DNA of 64,000 bases from Streptomyces sp. NBC_00273. GTDB taxonomy: Bacteria; Actinomycetota; Actinomycetes; Streptomycetales; Streptomycetaceae. Made by a program: the position numbers and the translations under genes. Position 1 is the first letter of the stretch. Each line of letters starts with the position of its first letter. The DNA lies in assembly GCF_036178145.1 (NCBI RefSeq), contig NZ_CP108067.1, positions 1,550,001 through 1,614,000 of the forward strand, given 5' to 3'. Positions 7,895 through 18,057 of this stretch are shown piece after piece. The notes beneath the pieces were generated by a model. It had not been told where the DNA came from, searched no databases, and saw only the letters and a program-made list of their open reading frames with translations.

Positions 7895-9822
7895 CCGAGC
7901 GACGCACCGCCGGGCCCCGCCCGCCGCTCCTCCTGGCCCTGCCCGCGCTCCTCGCGATCGCGTTCCTGATGCTCCCGCTGGTCGGGATCCTCGTACGCAC
8001 CCAGTGGGGCGAGCTCGGCGAGCACCTGACCACGCCCGGCTCCCTGGAGGCCCTACGGCTCTCCCTCGTGGTCTCCTTCTGGGCGCTGGGCCTCAGCCTG
8101 GTCCTGGGCGTACCCCTGGCCTGGCTGTTGGCCCGGATCGACTTCCGCGGGAAGACGGTCGTGCGGTCCCTGGTGCTGCTGCCGATGGTGCTGCCGCCGA
8201 CGGTGGGCGGTGTCGCGCTGCTGCTCGGCTTCGGCCGGCGCGGTCTGCTGGGCCCCTTCCTGGACGACGCCTTCGGGATCACCCTGCCCTTCCACACCTC
8301 GGGCGCCGTCGTGGCGGCCACCTTCGTGGCGATGCCGTTCCTCGTCATCAGCCTCGAGGGGGCCCTGGGCGGGCTGCGGCCGGGCTACGAGGAGACCGCG
8401 GCCTCCCTCGGCGCCACCCCGCTGCGGGTCTTCTTCACCGTCACCCTGCCGATGGTGGCCCCCGGCCTGATCGCCGGAGCCGCCCTCACCTGGGCCCGGG
8501 CGCTCGGCGAGTTCGGGGCCACGATCACCTTCGCCGGAAACCTGCCCGGCGTCACCCAGACGCTCCCCCTCCAGGTCTACCTGCTGCTCCAGGACGACCC
8601 CGAGGCCGCGACCTCGTTGTCCCTCCTCCTGCTCGTGGTGGCGATGGCGGTCCTGGTCGCCCTGCGCGGCCGCTGGACCTCCGGTCACGCCGTACGCGAC
8701 ACCCCTCACGCGACCCCCACCGAGGACCCGGTCGCCCGGGCCCCCGAGCCGGAGGCGGACGCGGTCGCCGGCTCCGCGCCCGCCGGCCGTTGGTCCCTGC
8801 ACGCCGAGGTCACGGGCTTCAACGAGCTCACCCTCGACGCGGAACCCGGCACCACCATCGCCGTGGTCGGCGAGAACGGCGCCGGCAAGACCACCCTGCT
8901 GCGCGCCCTGCTCGGCCTCACCCCGCGCGCCCACGCCGAACTGCGGCTCGGCGACGACGACGTGACGGCCCTGCCCCCGCACCGGCGGGGCGTGGCCTGG
9001 GTGCCCCAGGACTGCGCGCTGTTCCCGCACCTCTCCGCGCTCGGCAACACCGCCTACGGCCTGCGCGCGCAGGGCGCAGGCCGCACCGAGGCCCGCGCCC
9101 GGGCGCGCCTGTGGCTCGACCGGCTCGGTGTCGGCCACCTCGCCGACCGCAGGCCCGCCCAGCTCTCCGGCGGCCAGGCCCAACGGGTGGCGCTGGCCCG
9201 GGCACTGGCCGCCCAGCCCCGTCTGCTGCTCCTGGACGAACCGCTGGCCGCGCTCGACCAGACCACCCGGGCCCGGGTCCGGCACACCCTGCGCACCCAC
9301 CTGGCCGGCTTCGGCGGGGTCTGCCTCATCGTCACCCACGATCCCGTCGAGGCGGTGTCCTTGGCGGACCGGGTCCTCGTACTGGCCCACGGCCGGGCCC
9401 TCCAGGACGCGCCGCCCTCGGAGGTGACGCGCAATCCGCGTTCCCCGTGGGTCGCCCGCATGCTCGGCCGCAACGCCTGGCCGGGGACGACCACGGTGGA
9501 CGGGCTCAAGCTGGTCGCCGGCGGGTCCGTCGTGGTGGCCGAACCCGTGGCGGAGGGCTCCGAGGCCCTGGCCATCGTCGCGCCCGAGGCCGTCTCCCTC
9601 CATCGCGACCAGCCGTCCGGCAGCCCGCGCAACGTGTGGCCCGGAACCGTCCGTGAGATCACGGCGGCGGGCAGCCGGCTCCGGGTCCTCGTCACGTCGC
9701 AGGACGCCGCCGACGTCGTCTCCGAGATCACCCCGCAGGCGGCCGCCGACCTGGCGATCGCCGACGGCACCGCGGTGTGGTGCAGCGTCAAGGCCACGGA
9801 GATCACCCTCGTACCCCTGTGA
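7891..9822 (+). CDS. modBC: Fused molybdate ABC transporter permease and ATP-binding protein
   Basis: A single 643-residue chain. Residues 1-265 are a ModB-type permease with about five membrane helices and the ABC contact loop [21 protein letters not shown]. An Ala/Pro/Glu-rich linker (about 268-292) joins it to a ModC-type ATPase with Walker [12 protein letters not shown], signature [15 protein letters not shown], Walker [13 protein letters not shown] and switch His (IVTHD). A C-terminal TOBE-like part ([19 protein letters not shown]) follows. It imports molybdate at the cytoplasmic membrane. The GTG start at 7891 overlaps the modA stop. Fused ModBC proteins are known in actinomycetes; a dimer would give the normal four-domain transporter. 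Confidence 0.93.
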   Translation: MTERRTAGPRPPLLLALPALLAIAFLMLPLVGILVRTQWGELGEHLTTPGSLEALRLSLVVSFWALGLSLVLGVPLAWLLARIDFRGKTVVRSLVLLPMVLPPTVGGVALLLGFGRRGLLGPFLDDAFGITLPFHTSGAVVAATFVAMPFLVISLEGALGGLRPGYEETAASLGATPLRVFFTVTLPMVAPGLIAGAALTWARALGEFGATITFAGNLPGVTQTLPLQVYLLLQDDPEAATSLSLLLLVVAMAVLVALRGRWTSGHAVRDTPHATPTEDPVARAPEPEADAVAGSAPAGRWSLHAEVTGFNELTLDAEPGTTIAVVGENGAGKTTLLRALLGLTPRAHAELRLGDDDVTALPPHRRGVAWVPQDCALFPHLSALGNTAYGLRAQGAGRTEARARARLWLDRLGVGHLADRRPAQLSGGQAQRVALARALAAQPRLLLLDEPLAALDQTTRARVRHTLRTHLAGFGGVCLIVTHDPVEAVSLADRVLVLAHGRALQDAPPSEVTRNPRSPWVARMLGRNAWPGTTTVDGLKLVAGGSVVVAEPVAEGSEALAIVAPEAVSLHRDQPSGSPRNVWPGTVREITAAGSRLRVLVTSQDAADVVSEITPQAAADLAIADGTAVWCSVKATEITLVPL

Positions 9823-10242
9823 TGGTGCGATGCTCCGAGCGGCGGTGCACATAGCAACCGGCACATGCCACGAGATTCGCCAAATCACCTCGCAGATGCC
9901 ATTCACTCTGGCTTGTTCACCTCGTGGATGATTAACTGGCTCCAGGCAGGCCGCTTCGGTCCGCCACCGTGTCCACGTCCAGTCGCCCTGCCGGGTCGAC
10001 CTCGGCCGACCGACACGCACACCGGCCCCGTGACGGTCGAGCGGCTCTCGCCGCCATGGGGAGCACCGGCAAAAGAGGCCCCTGCATGCCGATCGCGGTG
10101 TTCGGTACGTGGGGGCCTCTTTGCGTTCCCGCCGCCCGTCTCACGGACCGGAGCACCTCTGGCATATGCGGTCCTCATGTGGGCATGCTTGCGCAGATAC
10201 AGCCCGAAACAGCCGCTCCGGCTCGAATGTAAGGACTGAGGT
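9823..10242. other. 420-bp intergenic region with a terminator
   Basis: Apart from the hairpin at 10072-10122 I see no supported gene here. A short open frame from 9865 has no recognisable family, and the region at 9850-9940 is noticeably less GC-rich than the genes around it. Confidence 0.5.
10072..10122. terminator. Strong hairpin terminator after modBC
   Basis: AAAGAGGCCCC (10072-10082) pairs with GGGGCCTCTTT (10112-10122). The 29-base middle can extend the stem partially (TGCCGA with TCGGTA). The A-rich start and T-rich end suit termination in both directions. Confidence 0.8.
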
Positions 10243-11394
10243 ATGGCGGTAGTCGTCGTGCAGCCCGCGGCCGGGCGGGCTCCCACCGCCGTGAGCAGGG
10301 TGCTCGCCGCGGCGGGTCTGAGCTCCCGGACCGCCCCGCTCGCCGACGATGCCGGTCCCTCCGCGGACCTCGCCGGGGTGGAGGGCCTGATCGTCCTGGG
10401 CGCCGCCGATCCCGGCCTGCTCCGGGAGGCCCTCGCCGCTGAGGTGCCCGTACTGGCCCTGGAACCGGGTACCCGACTGCTGGTGCGGGCCGCCGGCGGC
10501 GCCCCGGGAGCCCGGCCCGACACCGCCCCCGACCGCCCGCCGGTGGAACTCACCCCGGCCGCCGGCTCCGATCCGCTCTTCGCCGGGGCCGCCCGGCCCT
10601 CCCCGGGCCTCCGGCCGGCGTGCGACCCCCTGGAACTGCCCGCCGACGCCGTGGTCCTGGCCTCCTGCGCCGGGTACCCGGAGCAGGCGTTCCGGATCGG
10701 CGCCAGCGCCTGGGGCGTCCGGTTCCTGCCGCAGGAGCTCCCCCTGGACCCCTGGGGTGAGCAGCTCCTGGGCCGGTTCGCCACCCTCGTGGCCGCCCGC
10801 GCCGAACACACCGCCACCCGGGCCTTCTTCACGCGCCGGGCCGACGCCTGGGAGGAGCGGTTCGCCCACCAGACCCCCGCCTACGAGGCTGCGGTCGCCC
10901 GGCTGCGGCTGACACCCGGCGGGCGGGCCCTCGACCTCGGCTGCGGCACCGGACGGGCGATGCCCGCGCTCCGGTCGCAGGTCGGACCCCGCGGCCAGGT
11001 GCTCGGCGTCGACCTCACCCCGGCCATGTTGGCCGCCGCCGCCCGGCACGGCCGCGCCCGCCACGGATCCCTCCTCGCCGCTGACTGCACCCGGCTCCCG
11101 CTGGCCGGGGCGTCCGTGGACGGCATCTTCTCGGCGGGATTGCTCGACCACCTCCCGGACCCGGCCGCCGCCCTGCGCGAATGGGCCCGCGTCACCGCGG
11201 CCGACGGCGTCCTGCTGCTCTTCCACCCGTCGGGCCGCGCGGAGCGCGCCGCCCGGCACGGCCGCTTCCTGGACCCCGACGACCTCCTCGCCGAGGACAA
11301 CCTCCGCCATGCGCTGGAGACCACGGGGTGGCACCTGGAGGAGTACGAGGACGCCGCCGATCACTTCCTGGCCCGTGCGGTGCCGCGCGGCTGA
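10243..11394 (+). CDS. Degenerate class I amidotransferase domain fused to a SAM methyltransferase
   Basis: 383 residues. Residues 1-180 follow the layout of class I glutamine amidotransferases (GLIVLGAADPG; PVLALEPGTRLL in place of PVLGxCxGxQLL; QAFRIGASAWGVRFLPQ in place of QAFRxGxxAWGxQFHPE). The nucleophile Cys is replaced around Glu74, the His by Leu162 and the Glu by Gln164, so the triad is lost. Residues 195-383 are a class I methyltransferase with motif I RALDLGCGTGRAMP, VLGVDLTPAML, and DGIFSAGLLDHLPDP. I infer that the first half serves binding or regulation and the second half methylates an unknown substrate. The gene stands alone on the plus strand, preceded by a terminator. Confidence 0.75.
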   Translation: MAVVVVQPAAGRAPTAVSRVLAAAGLSSRTAPLADDAGPSADLAGVEGLIVLGAADPGLLREALAAEVPVLALEPGTRLLVRAAGGAPGARPDTAPDRPPVELTPAAGSDPLFAGAARPSPGLRPACDPLELPADAVVLASCAGYPEQAFRIGASAWGVRFLPQELPLDPWGEQLLGRFATLVAARAEHTATRAFFTRRADAWEERFAHQTPAYEAAVARLRLTPGGRALDLGCGTGRAMPALRSQVGPRGQVLGVDLTPAMLAAAARHGRARHGSLLAADCTRLPLAGASVDGIFSAGLLDHLPDPAAALREWARVTAADGVLLLFHPSGRAERAARHGRFLDPDDLLAEDNLRHALETTGWHLEEYEDAADHFLARAVPRG

Positions 11395-11410
11395 GCCCGT
11401 ACGACCGTGC

Positions 11411-12910
11411 TCAGAGGCGGTGGATCCGCTCGATGCCGTACCAGTTCGAGACGCAGGCCGCGACCCAGTCCCGCTCGTAGGCGGACGTGAAGAAGGGTTC
11501 GGCCAGGCTCCCGATGTGCAGGGGCCGGTAACCGAGGTCGGTGGCACCGGCCGCGGCTTCGGTCCGGATGCGGAAGTTCTGGGCGTCCCAGGCCACCGCG
11601 CGGGTGACCGTGGCGGTGGTGAGCTGCTTGACGCTCGGGACGAGCACGGCCAGCGAGGCCAGCCCCAGTCCGGCCGCGACCACGATGCCCGCCGGCAGGG
11701 CCACGGCGGCGGGCCCCCGGCGCGCCGAGTACCGGCGGGCCCACACCCCCAGCAGGACGCCGTAGGCGCACAGCGCCAGTTCCATCGGTACGAGGTAGTT
11801 CGTCCAGGTGCGGGCGTACGTCCACCCGCTCGGTCCGTAGCCGCTGCGCAGCCCCACCACCACCGCGAACGATCCCAGCACCACCACGAGCACGGGCATC
11901 AACAGGAGGGCGACCAGCATCTTCCGCGGGACGGCCGGGCCCGACTCCCGTTTTCCGGGCGCGGGCACGGGCGCCGCGAGCCCGGCCCCCAGGCCCAGCA
12001 GGAGGCCGACGGCGGCGGCTCCGAGGTAGGCCCACTGGCCGGTGACGGTGTCCCACATGTGGAGCCAGTCCTCGTAGGTGCCCCGGAGTTCGCCCGAGGA
12101 GAGCATGGACTCCTTGGCCGGCTGCTGGGCGCGGCGCCACCGGGCGCCGGGGGACGTGGTGAGCACGATCAACCCGCAGACGATCCCGGAGCACCAGAGC
12201 AGGCACCAGGTGAACGGGCGCCAGGTACGCGCCAGCTTCAGTCGGGGCACGGCCAGCAGCCCCACGCAGGCCGCGAGGAGTCCGCTGACGAGGGAGAACG
12301 ACTCGCTCAGGGTGCCGATCGCGAACCCGATGAGGAACGCCGCGGCGAAGCCGCCCGCGCGCACGGCGGCCCGGGGTTGGCGGACGGTCCAGATGCCCAG
12401 CAGCAGCGCCCACACTCCGATGACGCTCGGAACGGTGTGGGAGATCGTGGCCGGTGCCCACAGCAGGACTTGATAGCTGCGCGTGCCGCCGTAGTAGATC
12501 ACGGCCTGGACGGCCAGGGAGGCGGCGACCAGGAGCAGCATCGGGGGGTTCACGCCGAGGCACCGCAGGAACTGGATCCCGAGCAGGACCAGGCCGACGG
12601 TGAAGGCGATGGCGATGACGGTCGGCAGGATCTTCATCCCGGCCAGTCCGTCGCCGTAGACGATGCCGCTCAGGAAGGCGTTGGTGATCCGGCCGTTCTG
12701 GGTGGCGTAGAAGTCGTGCGTGATGCCGAGGACGCCCAGATCGCGGGACTTCCAGGCGGCGCACCAGTCGTCCGAGCTGGGCCGCAGGTAGAGGCCGAGG
12801 AAGCAGCCGACGGCGATCAGCGCTCCGGCCGCCGCCACCAGGCAGCTGCCCGCGACCGGCAGGAGCCTGCGGACGAACCGGCGGTTCCCCTCGGTCGAAG
12901 CAGTGCTCAT
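11411..12910 (-). CDS. Multispanning membrane protein (DUF6056-like)
   Basis: 499 residues with about ten to twelve hydrophobic segments. An N-terminal helix is followed by the extracytoplasmic motif SSDDWCAAW and FYATQNGRITNAFL. This arrangement, an acidic pair just after helix 1 and an aromatic-rich first loop, resembles GT-C-type or DUF6056 membrane proteins, which are suspected to use lipid-linked sugars. I do not recognise a specific function. A C-terminal soluble part (DAQNFRIRTEAAA to YGIERIHRL) faces one side of the membrane. It converges with the methyltransferase fusion at 11394 and diverges from the GH15-like gene, with which it might share a cell-envelope glycan theme. Confidence 0.6.
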   Translation of the reverse strand: MSTASTEGNRRFVRRLLPVAGSCLVAAAGALIAVGCFLGLYLRPSSDDWCAAWKSRDLGVLGITHDFYATQNGRITNAFLSGIVYGDGLAGMKILPTVIAIAFTVGLVLLGIQFLRCLGVNPPMLLLVAASLAVQAVIYYGGTRSYQVLLWAPATISHTVPSVIGVWALLLGIWTVRQPRAAVRAGGFAAAFLIGFAIGTLSESFSLVSGLLAACVGLLAVPRLKLARTWRPFTWCLLWCSGIVCGLIVLTTSPGARWRRAQQPAKESMLSSGELRGTYEDWLHMWDTVTGQWAYLGAAAVGLLLGLGAGLAAPVPAPGKRESGPAVPRKMLVALLLMPVLVVVLGSFAVVVGLRSGYGPSGWTYARTWTNYLVPMELALCAYGVLLGVWARRYSARRGPAAVALPAGIVVAAGLGLASLAVLVPSVKQLTTATVTRAVAWDAQNFRIRTEAAAGATDLGYRPLHIGSLAEPFFTSAYERDWVAACVSNWYGIERIHRL

Positions 12911-13283
12911 TCACCAGTCCTTCGCAGCGAAGCGCGGCCGGGCCGGCTTCCGACGGCTCGTGCGCCAGCCGGTTCCGGTCACACCAATGTGCACGGTTCA
13001 CCGCCGACCGGCATCCGAGAGGAGGGCCGCCGGGGCCGGGCCCCGGGCCTCCTGCCGTGCGCCAACGGCGCCTTCCCCCCTGCCGCCGCCGCACCCGCGC
13101 CGCTGCGTCGGCTACTCCGTCCGTTGCTCCGTCCGTTGCTGCGTGCGGGAACGGACGGCCCCTTCCGGGCCCTTCCCCTCCCGTCACCCGAGCGGCGGGC
13201 ATGTCGTGGCGGGCTCCGCACATCCGGCCCACGATGGGTGCTCCGGGGGCCGCGCGCTCGGGAGCCCGACAGAAGGAGTGGCG
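12911..13283. other. Divergent intergenic region with a 12-bp tandem repeat
   Basis: 373 bases between the membrane protein and the GH15-like gene. The 12-mer CTCCGTCCGTTG occurs twice in tandem at 13115-13138. No supported gene is seen; promoters for both directions should lie here. AGAAGGAG just before 13284 is the ribosome site of the next gene. Confidence 0.5.
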
Positions 13284-14762
13284 ATGCCCGCTGCCCTGCT
13301 CGTCCGCTGGGCGGCCGTCGCGGCGTCCCTCGCGGGGATCGCCCTCCCGGTGTGCGTCGCGGGGAGCCCCGTCGGCCGGCCCTCCGAGGAGGAGCGGCCG
13401 GTGTTCTTCGTCCGGCCCCTCGGACACCAGAGCCACGGAGACGCCGAGGGCCGCTACGCGCCCCTGTCGATGCTCGTCGCCCCCACCATCGGCCTCCTCT
13501 CCAACACCACCACCGTCGAAGGCGTCTCACCTGCCGTCGCCGGGGGCGCGCGGTACGTCGAGCGGAGCCACGTACTGCGCCTGCTGTCCGGCCGGTGGAA
13601 GTACCTCCCCGGCGGCCGGACGGCATCGGTCGTGGTGCCCCCGGAGGACCCGACGGCCCGCCTGCAGATCGCGGAGAGCCGCGACTGGCTGGCCGCCGGC
13701 CGGGTGCCCGGCAACACGGCGACCCGGCGCGCGGCGGCCGAGCGGGCCCTGCTGGCCATGCGCGCCCTGCTGCGCCCGAACGGGGCCATGGCGGCGGGCT
13801 GGTCTCCCGGCTGGACGTACTCCTGGCCGCGCGACTCCAGCTTCGCCTCCGCCGCGTTCGCGCACACCGGCCACGACGCCGAGGCCTACCGGATCCTGCG
13901 CTACAGCGCTGCGACCCAGCGCAAGGACGGCACCTGGGACGCGCGGACGGAACTCGACGGTTCCGGCCCGCCGGACAGCAGGCGGTGGCAGCTCGACGCC
14001 AACGGCTGGGTTCCCTGGGCCACCTGGCAGTGGTACCGGACGGCACCTCCCGCCACGCGCCGCGCCCGACTGACCGCCCTCTACCCGATGATCCGCAAGG
14101 CGGCCGACCGCTCGGCGGCTTCCCTCGGGCCGGACGGGCTGCCTCCGGCCTCCCCGGACTACTGGGAGGTGATGACGACCACCACGAACATCGGTACGGC
14201 CGCACCCCTGCTCGCCGGACTCCACGCCGCCGCGGACCTCGCCGCCGCGCTCGACCGGCCGGGGGACGCGGCCCGCTGGTCCGGCGCCGCCGGGCGACTC
14301 TCCACCGGGATCTCCCGGACGTTCGCCCCGCTCGGCTATCAGCGCACCGTCGACGGACAGCACGGACGGGACAGCGCGGTGGCCTTCATGGCGCCCCCCT
14401 TCAACACGGCCCCGGCCGACCTGCCCCGGGCGCTGGACACCACGTACAAGGCCTTGCTGCTGCCCAACGGGGGGCTCACTCCCGGGAACGACCCGACCGC
14501 GCCCTGGGGTGCGAACGCCTGGACCCCCAGCACCTCGTTCTTCGCCCTCGCATGGGCGGGCACCGGGCAGCCGGCGAAGGCCCGTCAGGTCCTGGACTGG
14601 GTCCTCGCCAAGCGGAACCCGCTCGGGGAGCTGCCCGAGAAGGTGGACCGGGCGGGCAGGCCCTCGTCGGTCGCGCCACTGGGCTGGACCGGCTCGATCG
14701 TCGTCCTCACGCTGGTGGCACTCGACGGCGTGGGGCTCCCCACCCCACCCCGGAGGCCGTAG
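13284..14762 (+). CDS. Secreted GH15-like (glucoamylase-type) glycoside hydrolase
   Basis: 492 residues from ATG 13284 behind AGAAGGAG. A hydrophobic N-terminal segment (LLVRWAAVAASLAGIALPV) suggests export or membrane anchoring. The body has the (alpha/alpha)6 features of family 15: WTYSWPRDSSFASAAFAHTG, then WQLDANGWVPWATWQWY, PDYWEV and a late TPSTSFFALAWA segment. WPRD and the PDYWE glutamate region match catalytic-site positions of glucoamylases and trehalases. The substrate is presumably an alpha-glucan or a related sugar outside the membrane. No partner gene is certain; the membrane protein at 11411-12910 is divergent. Confidence 0.75.
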   Translation: MPAALLVRWAAVAASLAGIALPVCVAGSPVGRPSEEERPVFFVRPLGHQSHGDAEGRYAPLSMLVAPTIGLLSNTTTVEGVSPAVAGGARYVERSHVLRLLSGRWKYLPGGRTASVVVPPEDPTARLQIAESRDWLAAGRVPGNTATRRAAAERALLAMRALLRPNGAMAAGWSPGWTYSWPRDSSFASAAFAHTGHDAEAYRILRYSAATQRKDGTWDARTELDGSGPPDSRRWQLDANGWVPWATWQWYRTAPPATRRARLTALYPMIRKAADRSAASLGPDGLPPASPDYWEVMTTTTNIGTAAPLLAGLHAAADLAAALDRPGDAARWSGAAGRLSTGISRTFAPLGYQRTVDGQHGRDSAVAFMAPPFNTAPADLPRALDTTYKALLLPNGGLTPGNDPTAPWGANAWTPSTSFFALAWAGTGQPAKARQVLDWVLAKRNPLGELPEKVDRAGRPSSVAPLGWTGSIVVLTLVALDGVGLPTPPRRP

Positions 14763-14844
14763 CGACGTGGCCCCGTAGCCCTCTCATCCCTTCAGCCCCT
14801 CAGCCCCCTCAGCCCCTCGACCCTTGCGGCCTGCGGGGGCCGCT

Positions 14845-15291
14845 TCAGACCGGGTCCGTTCCGTCACCGGGCGGCGGAGCGGTGCGCAGCCGCTCCAGCT
14901 CGTCGAGCAGCCGCTCGTACGCGAGCTTCTCGGCCGCCACCGCGCGCGCGAGGGGGAGGTGGTGCGGATCCTGCCGGGACCGCGCCTCCTCGGCGGCGGC
15001 GACGCGGAGCTCCCTCGCCCGGTCCAGTTCGTTCATCGCCGCCACGGTGCCGACATCGAGCAGCTCGTGCTCCAGGACCTGGGAGAAAGCCCGCTCCGTC
15101 GGCGCCGTGAGCCGGTCGAGGTCCTCCGCGCAGCCCTCCGGGGTCTCCGTCCGCCCACAGGCCTCGTCGACGGCGCGGGAGAGCGATCGCAGGCCCTTCC
15201 CGAGTTCCGGGTACCCCCAGTCGGGCGCGGGGTCGCCGCCGCAGCCGGCCACCAGGGCCGTGCAGGCGGTGAGGGCGGCCACGGCGCGCAT
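14845..15291 (-). CDS. Small lipoprotein of unknown function
   Basis: 148 residues. ATG 15291 is preceded by AGGA nine bases upstream; an ATG at 15342 would add 17 residues. The N-terminus RAVAALTACTALVAGC ends in a lipobox, so the protein should be lipidated and exported. The mature part is mostly alpha-helical and charged (LDRARELRVAAAEEARSRQD, AVAAEKLAYERLLDELERL), with two Cys (CGRTETPEGC) that could form a disulfide. No enzyme motif is seen. It lies downstream of the PIG-L gene on the same strand, 143 or more bases away. Confidence 0.65.
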   Translation of the reverse strand: MRAVAALTACTALVAGCGGDPAPDWGYPELGKGLRSLSRAVDEACGRTETPEGCAEDLDRLTAPTERAFSQVLEHELLDVGTVAAMNELDRARELRVAAAEEARSRQDPHHLPLARAVAAEKLAYERLLDELERLRTAPPPGDGTDPV

Positions 15292-15485
15292 CGTCGCGGG
15301 TCCTGCGCACCTGCGTCGGCACGAGATGAGAGGACGGGTCATGGAAGCCCCGATCGCCCGTTGGTCCGAGTGCGGCCGCCCCGGCTGCGCGAGCTGGTCC
15401 GGCTGCCATCCTCGCCCGCCGCCCTCCGCCCTGCCACCCGGCGGCCCGGGGGCGCCTGGGCCGCCGGGTGGAGCTGCGGCGCAGG

Positions 15486-17627
15486 TCACCGCGGGGGCTG
15501 TCCCCCGGCGACGGTCGTGCCCGGGCGACCGGCTTGCGCGAGCGTCCAGGGCTGGACGGCCCGGTGCCACGGAGCGGGGGTCCGGCTGCCGGGCAGGGTC
15601 GCGCCGCCCGAGGGGACCGTCGTGATGACGTGCAGGTCGGCGTCCAGGCCGAGCGCCGCTGCGACGGCCGTACCGGCCCCCTCGGCCACGCCGGCGGGAG
15701 CGCCCGTGTACAGCATCTGGGACTCCTGCCAGGGCTGCGGACCGTCGGCGGCCGCCACGCCGACCGTGCCCGCGCCCGCCCGTCCCGCGAGCAGGTCGCC
15801 GGCGATGCCCACGGCACCGTAGCCGCCCAGGCCGCCCGCCTCGGCGACCGGGGAGAACTCCGGTGCGGGCCCGCCCGCGCGGGCCAGGCTCGTGGCGACG
15901 GTGCCGATGCCGGGCCGGCGGAAGAACAGGCGGACGCCGTCGCCCTCCGGACGCACCGAAAGCGCGCCCGTCGTCTGGGGCAGCCCGGTCGGGACGGGGC
16001 CGCCGAAGGGGGCGCCCGGTGCCGGCTGGACCCAGGCCAGTACGGACCCGGCGGTGGCCGCGTACACGTGGCGCCGCCCCGACCCGTCGGTCGCGGTGAC
16101 CGGATCGCCCTGGAGGCCGGCGCCGCCCAGGGCCTGCCACCCGCCGAAGTCGCCGCCCGGCGTCTCCTGGGCGCGGGCGCGCAGCGTCCGGCGGGAGTCG
16201 CGGACGTAGACCGTCATCCGTCCCTCGGGGTCCACGGCGACGGACGGGCCGCTGATGGCCGAGGTGCCGGACCTGTCCGCGGTGTCCGGGGTGCCCAGCG
16301 ACCGCCACGGGCCGAATCCGCCGTCGACCTCGCTCTGGACGGCGTAGACGATTTCCCGGCCGTACTCCTCGGGCGTCGCGCCGAGGGTGGTGCGGGTGGC
16401 GAACACGCCGATCCGGCCGTCCCAGAGGCGGACGGCCGCCGCCCCGGAGTCGATGCCGTCGCCGGGCAGGAACTCGGGGCCCTGCCAGAGGGCCTGCGGG
16501 CCGCTGCGCGACCAGTACGCCATGCGGCCGTCCAGCGCGGCGAAGGCCCACAGCCGTCCGGAGACGCCCTCGGTCATCCAGGACGTGCCGTCGCCGCGGC
16601 TGTAGCGGATGGTCTGGCTCCAGCCGGCGCCGGTGGGCCGGGTCGCGGTCTTGCGGTCGCCGCAGCCGGCGGGGCTGCCGCACCAGTCCTGGTGGTCGGT
16701 CCAGGCGTAGGTCTTCAGGTAGCCGAGCTTCTCCTCGGCCGTCTGCGGGTCGAGCGTCGGGGGCAGCGAGCTGTTCGGATAGCTCACGTAGTTCTGGACC
16801 GAGAAGTGCGGCCGGGCCGTGGTCTTGGCGTAGCGCTCGACGGCGGCCTGCACGAAGCGGGCGCCGTACATGTGGTCCTGGTGGTCGAGGAAGGCGCCGC
16901 CGCCCTCCGCCCGGCCGGGGGTCGGGTCCTGCGTGCGTATCGTCGTCGGCCGGTAGGTCTCGAACACGCCCGCGATGGCGGCCACGGTCTGGTCCTTGGT
17001 GTAGGAGAACCAGTCCTTGACCGGGGTACCGGAGGTCAGCTGGGCGCCCAGGGCCGGGGTCCGGCCGTCCCACAGGCCGCGGAGGCTCTCCGGATTGTCC
17101 CCGGAGATGCTGCGGGCCTCGCGCAGCTCCATCCACACGAGATTGACCTGGGGCCGGGCGACCAGGACGTCCACCTCGGCGCTGCCGCCACCCGCGGTGG
17201 GTACGGACTTGCGCTGCCAGGCGCTGGTGCGGTCGCCGGTGGCCATCTGCGCGTAGGCGGCGCGTATGCCGTTCTGTCGGGCCTCCGCGTAGGCGGCGCG
17301 GTCGGCGGGGCCGACGGCGTCCTGCAGGTGCGGGCTGTGGGCCTCGTTCCTGCCGTCGGACTCGCCGGAGGTCAGGTAGACGGTGGTGACCTTGATGCCC
17401 GTCGATATGGAGCGGCTGAGGTCGGGGTTCATGAAGAAGAGGTCGTCGTCGGGGTGCGCGACGACCTGGAGGGTGGCGCCCTCGGTCACGCTCGGGGTGA
17501 CCACCACCTCGGGAGCCGCCTGCGGGAGCTCGGTCCCGTGTCCGTAGGCCCAGGCCGTCACGCCGGCGGTGCCGACGGAGAACGCGGCGAGCAGGGCCGC
17601 GAGTCGGGTGCGGCGGGCCAGGGACAT
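15486..17627 (-). CDS. Exported PIG-L family deacetylase with a beta-propeller-like C-terminal domain
   Basis: 713 residues from ATG 17627. The N-terminus (SLARRTRLAALLAAFSVG) is a signal peptide or anchor. Residues 40-330 are a PIG-L/LmbE deacetylase with the zinc motif VAHPDDDLFF and the HxxH segment FLDHQDHMYG. The remaining 370 residues have repeated blocks (DGRMAYWSRSG, DGRIGVFATR, EGRMTVYVRD, WHRAVQPW) like propeller-type sugar-binding domains of secreted actinomycete proteins. PIG-L enzymes remove N-acetyl groups from sugars, so a cell-wall or polymer substrate outside the cell is likely. It is monocistronic; upstream is an AT-richer divergent region. Confidence 0.85.
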   Translation of the reverse strand: MSLARRTRLAALLAAFSVGTAGVTAWAYGHGTELPQAAPEVVVTPSVTEGATLQVVAHPDDDLFFMNPDLSRSISTGIKVTTVYLTSGESDGRNEAHSPHLQDAVGPADRAAYAEARQNGIRAAYAQMATGDRTSAWQRKSVPTAGGGSAEVDVLVARPQVNLVWMELREARSISGDNPESLRGLWDGRTPALGAQLTSGTPVKDWFSYTKDQTVAAIAGVFETYRPTTIRTQDPTPGRAEGGGAFLDHQDHMYGARFVQAAVERYAKTTARPHFSVQNYVSYPNSSLPPTLDPQTAEEKLGYLKTYAWTDHQDWCGSPAGCGDRKTATRPTGAGWSQTIRYSRGDGTSWMTEGVSGRLWAFAALDGRMAYWSRSGPQALWQGPEFLPGDGIDSGAAAVRLWDGRIGVFATRTTLGATPEEYGREIVYAVQSEVDGGFGPWRSLGTPDTADRSGTSAISGPSVAVDPEGRMTVYVRDSRRTLRARAQETPGGDFGGWQALGGAGLQGDPVTATDGSGRRHVYAATAGSVLAWVQPAPGAPFGGPVPTGLPQTTGALSVRPEGDGVRLFFRRPGIGTVATSLARAGGPAPEFSPVAEAGGLGGYGAVGIAGDLLAGRAGAGTVGVAAADGPQPWQESQMLYTGAPAGVAEGAGTAVAAALGLDADLHVITTVPSGGATLPGSRTPAPWHRAVQPWTLAQAGRPGTTVAGGQPPR

Positions 17628-18039
17628 GTACAGCGCCTTGGGGGTCGGTCCCGTGCGGCGATCCGCCTGGGAAGTCGATCGGTGTCCCGATGGCTCCACT
17701 GCTTCCGGAGACGACCGGGGCCGATTATGTCCCGCGCGTTCGGGGCTGACACACCATCAAGTCCCATATGACCACAAAGGGAGTTGTGGTAGAAATGAGT
17801 ATTTTTGTCCCATTTGTCAGTTCGCGCGTAGTTGGCTAGGAAAACCGGCCGAAACCGATGTATGTGCCGGCCACCTGCAGGTTGTCGGGGATCACTACGG
17901 CCGTCGAGCGCGCCGGCCCCTTAGCCACCAACCCTCACAAGTGGCGCATTCCACACCTCGGGCCGACCGGCACCGACCGCCATCGACAGGCCCCGGCAGT
18001 GACGCGGCTCTCACCGGCCGACGCGGCCCCCTGGAGCCC
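17628..18039. promoter_or_regulatory. AT-richer intergenic region with a small hairpin
   Basis: About 400 bases upstream of the PIG-L gene. The stretch 17750-17830 is clearly richer in A and T than its surroundings. It contains ACCACAA (17771-17777) facing TTGTGGT (17784-17790), a 7-bp stem with a 6-base loop. Promoters and perhaps a foreign insertion boundary are plausible. No gene is seen. Confidence 0.5.
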
Positions 18040-18057
18040 GGGGACCGGCAGGTCGTC

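Noticed and set aside
11309..15625. Plus-strand open frame of 1438 codons
   Set aside because: It runs across three real genes on both strands, has no family motif and is Arg/Gly/Pro-rich. It is a composition artefact.
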